NCBI GenBank assembly: GCA_048267965.1
Contig: JBLWWK010000010.1
Coordinates: 40,087 to 104,086 of the forward strand
Direction: 5' to 3'
Length of the DNA: 64,000 nucleotides
From: GCA-2705995 sp048267965
Lineage (GTDB): Bacteria; Bacteroidota; Bacteroidia; Flavobacteriales_G; Salibacteraceae
The translations under genes were made by a program, and so were the position numbers. Shown here piece after piece: positions 62,086-64,000 of the stretch. Numbering within the stretch: the first letter of the stretch is position 1; each line of letters opens with the position of its first letter. The notes beneath the pieces are model-generated. The model searched no databases. It was not told where the DNA came from and was given only the letters and a program-made list of their open reading frames with translations.

Positions 62086-63033
62086 TTATTGCTGCGCTAG
62101 CCATTCCAGTATGATTCTGTTGGTTTCTTCAGGTTTTTCTTGTTGAATCCAATGTCCGCAATCGATAACAACTTCTGTTAAATTAGGAGCGAAATGTTTT
62201 AAATTTTCCGATGGCGGAATTACGTCTTGTGATCCGTAAATCATCAAGGTTTTGTGATCGATTAAGGGTTCAATATCTGCCATAAAGTGCCAATTTCTAT
62301 CTAAGTTTCGGTACCAATTAATGGCTCCTGTAAATCCGGATTTTTGAAAACTTCGTGTGTAAATCTCAAGATCTTGATCAGACATAATCGCCTCTCCCAA
62401 TGGATTCTTCTGTTGTGCCAATTGTATAAGAAACATGCCCGGTTGGGGTGGAACTGGAGGCAGGTTTTTTCTGAACAAGTTGCGCAAAAATGGATAAGTA
62501 TTCTGATCTAATATAGCATCGGCAACTCCTGGTTGTTGGTTAAAATGAACGAAATAGAAATCTTTTCCGAATGCATTTTCCATCCATTGCAACCAAGGAA
62601 TTTCACCTCGTTCTTGATAAGGTAATGCCAAATTAATTACTTTATCTACTCGTTCAGGATGTAATAAAGCCAGGTTCCAAACTACGTTAGCGCCCCAATC
62701 GTGGCCAATAAAAGTGGCTGTTGAATAGTGGAAATAATCGAGTAAGGCCACCAAATCTTCTGTTAAATGATAAATATCGTAATCATCACTATTTTCGGGC
62801 GAAGATGAATTGCCATATCCGCGTTGGTTGGGAGCAATTACGTGGTAACCTGCGTTGGCGAATGCGGCAATTTGGAAGCGCCAAGCATAAGCGAGTTCGG
62901 GAAAGCCGTGGCAAAGTACAATCAGTTTACCGCGGTTTTTTTGGCCGGCTTCGAAAACTTCGAGTTCGATCCCATTCACAGAAATAAGCTGACCAGACGG
63001 AAATTCGATGTGTTGAGCTGTTGTGTTTGTCAT
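62086..63033 (-). CDS. Alpha/beta hydrolase, epoxide-hydrolase-like
   Basis: 315 aa from ATG at 63033 (MTNTTAQHIEFPSG); a TTG at 63042 would add three residues. HGFPELAYAWRFQ (oxyanion), GHDWGANVVWNLA (nucleophile Asp), cap with NWYRNLDRNW, YGSQDVIPP and CGHWIQQEKP (catalytic His). The Asp nucleophile supports epoxide hydrolase or dehalogenase chemistry. Confidence 0.9.
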   Translation of the reverse strand: MTNTTAQHIEFPSGQLISVNGIELEVFEAGQKNRGKLIVLCHGFPELAYAWRFQIAAFANAGYHVIAPNQRGYGNSSSPENSDDYDIYHLTEDLVALLDYFHYSTATFIGHDWGANVVWNLALLHPERVDKVINLALPYQERGEIPWLQWMENAFGKDFYFVHFNQQPGVADAILDQNTYPFLRNLFRKNLPPVPPQPGMFLIQLAQQKNPLGEAIMSDQDLEIYTRSFQKSGFTGAINWYRNLDRNWHFMADIEPLIDHKTLMIYGSQDVIPPSENLKHFAPNLTEVVIDCGHWIQQEKPEETNRIILEWLAQQ

Positions 63034-63105
63034 TTTAATCAATGTTTTATGGGCGACAAACGTATGGGTGAAGTGTGACAGCCTTATGGCAAGGGTAGTA
63101 AAGTG

Positions 63106-63795
63106 TTATTGATATTTGTCGAAATATTCTTGAAGAGACATGTTATGAGGCTCAAAATTCTCGGTCATTATTTGTAAGTGATTTATGCGGTCTAACCGAA
63201 AAAAGCGAAATTCTTTTCGCAGTCGGCACCAGGCAATTAAATACCAATTTTCGGTACTTAAAAGGGCAAAAGGTTCTATAAAGCGCTCACTATCGGTTCC
63301 TTCTTTATTGGTGTAGGCTATTTTAACCAGTCGAAAATGAGTGAGCGCTTGTTGAAGTTGAGAAAGAAAATTACTGGTGCGTTCTTGACTTAAAACTTGG
63401 TGATATTGAGTGCGATTAGCCAGCAGATTAGCTTTTTCTTTAGCCGTGTATTGTAGTAAAGATTTTATTTTATCGATAGCTTCTGAATAGTCTTTAACAA
63501 AAGAAGCGTCTCTGTTTTTCAGCACTAATTGTTCTGCGAGAATGAGCGCATTGGCCTGTTGTTCTGTAAACATTACAGGCGGTATAGTATAGCCTTCTAC
63601 TAGGTGGTATCCTTTTCCTTCTTCAGTAGCAATGGGCACTCCAGCTTGTTCTAAAGCTTTTATATCTCGGTAAATGGTGCGCTTACTCACCTCAAATTTG
63701 CTAGCTAATTCTGCAGCAGTTATTATTTGTTGAGTTTGTAATTGAATAAGAATGGCGGTTAATCTTGATAATCGGTTAGTTGCTGTGTTGTCCAT
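63106..63795 (-). CDS. YafY-type HTH/WYL regulator
   Basis: 229 aa from ATG at 63795 (MDNTATNRLSRLTAIL); the frame extends upstream to 63993 but the added residues are low-complexity. N-terminal HTH (ELASKFEVSKRTIYRDIKAL) and C-terminal WYL domain (ERFIEPFALLSTENWYLIAW, KEFRFFRLDRI). WYL proteins sense nucleic acids or ligands. Possibly controls the adjacent hydrolase, 72 bases downstream. Confidence 0.92.
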   Translation of the reverse strand: MDNTATNRLSRLTAILIQLQTQQIITAAELASKFEVSKRTIYRDIKALEQAGVPIATEEGKGYHLVEGYTIPPVMFTEQQANALILAEQLVLKNRDASFVKDYSEAIDKIKSLLQYTAKEKANLLANRTQYHQVLSQERTSNFLSQLQQALTHFRLVKIAYTNKEGTDSERFIEPFALLSTENWYLIAWCRLRKEFRFFRLDRINHLQIMTENFEPHNMSLQEYFDKYQ

Positions 63796-63964
63796 TCTTT
63801 TTTTTTGTAAAAGAAGGGGTTTTTTCTGTTTTGACGGTATTGGGTCAGATTCTGTGTGAAAGATGAATAAGGAAGGTTTTCTCTTTTTTTGTCTTGATAC
63901 AGGGCAATAGTTTGGGAAGCTATTGAGCCAGCTGGTAGGAGGAAAAGCTAAGAGGTTATTTCTT

Positions 63965-63990
63965 TTTCTTTTATCTTGAAATAAAAGAAA
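63965..63990. repeat. Hairpin in an AT-rich intergenic repeat
   Basis: TTTCTTTTAT (63965-63974) / ATAAAAGAAA (63981-63990) with a 6-base loop. A related piece TTTTTTTGTCTTGATAC occurs about 80 bases upstream. No gene is visible up to the window end. Confidence 0.5.
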
Positions 63991-64000
63991 CAAAAGTTCA

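Overview
The window is about 64 kb from a low-GC (roughly 40 % by eye) Bacteroidota genome, most likely order Flavobacteriales. Direct signs are two large secreted proteins ending in type IX secretion (T9SS) type A sorting domains, a periplasmic dipeptidyl peptidase IV beside two POT peptide transporters, several short lipoproteins, weak or absent Shine-Dalgarno sequences, and Bacteroidota-type promoters (TTG-N19..23-TAnnTTTG) in front of tRNA-His, tRNA-Leu and a lipoprotein gene. Most of the window is ordinary chromosomal housekeeping and accessory metabolism.

Layout. 1-6.4 kb: DUF427 tail, Mpo1-like membrane protein, a 982-aa T9SS cargo protein, and a glycosyltransferase/flippase pair. 6.5 kb: tRNA-His. 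6.8-7.9 kb: two tandem secreted thioredoxin-like proteins. 8.1-13.5 kb: peptide-utilisation cluster (POT, POT, DPP-IV). 13.5-19.7 kb: outer-membrane protein, universal stress protein, typA/bipA, coiled-coil lipoprotein, TPR lipoprotein, SRPBCC/GyrI-like protein. 19.8-28.1 kb: a long leftward run holding threonine aldolase, cupin, AstE-like deacylase, O-methyltransferase, M16 peptidase, DEAD-box helicase, a LytTR regulator with a degenerate receiver, and an SbtB-like PII protein next to an SbtA-like transporter. 28.2-29.9 kb: nitroreductase, DUF4920 lipoprotein, cytochrome c lipoprotein. 30.1-33.8 kb: rplS-trmD, TPR protein, membrane protein, CoA-transferase. 33.9-37.4 kb: overlapping GT39-GT2-LPG-synthase-like membrane operon. 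37.4-48.0 kb: a large secreted orphan, tRNA-Leu, a second T9SS protein, an ECF sigma factor with a membrane-anchored/barrel-like partner, DUF1648, serpin, DUF1801.

48.0-55.8 kb is an AT-rich, gene-poor accessory region ending at tRNA-Lys. It holds a decayed histidine-kinase fragment, a small membrane protein, a DinD-type Bro-N protein, and a roughly 1,230-codon gene (OB-like repeats, two S1 domains, C-terminal Schlafen-type AlbA_2 domain) interrupted by one in-frame TAG and one frameshift at a T8 tract. 55.9-64 kb returns to core genes: GNAT-like protein, aroK, phosphoribosyltransferase, TPMT-like methyltransferase, CPBP protease, FAD monooxygenase divergent from a TetR regulator, alpha/beta hydrolase, YafY-type WYL regulator.

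The most unusual signal cuts across gene boundaries. The 10-mer GGTAGGAACC (reverse complement GGTTCCTACC) occurs at least 21 times exactly and about as often with one mismatch, on both strands equally (11 versus 10), in genes and between them, where about 0.1 copies would be expected by chance. Inside genes it sits almost always in the same codon phase (Val-Gly-Thr or Val-Pro-Thr). Inverted pairs form a terminator behind the serpin gene and bound two 121-bp elements that are about 88 % identical. This resembles a DNA-uptake-sequence or highly iterated palindrome system and is the leading candidate for something undescribed here.
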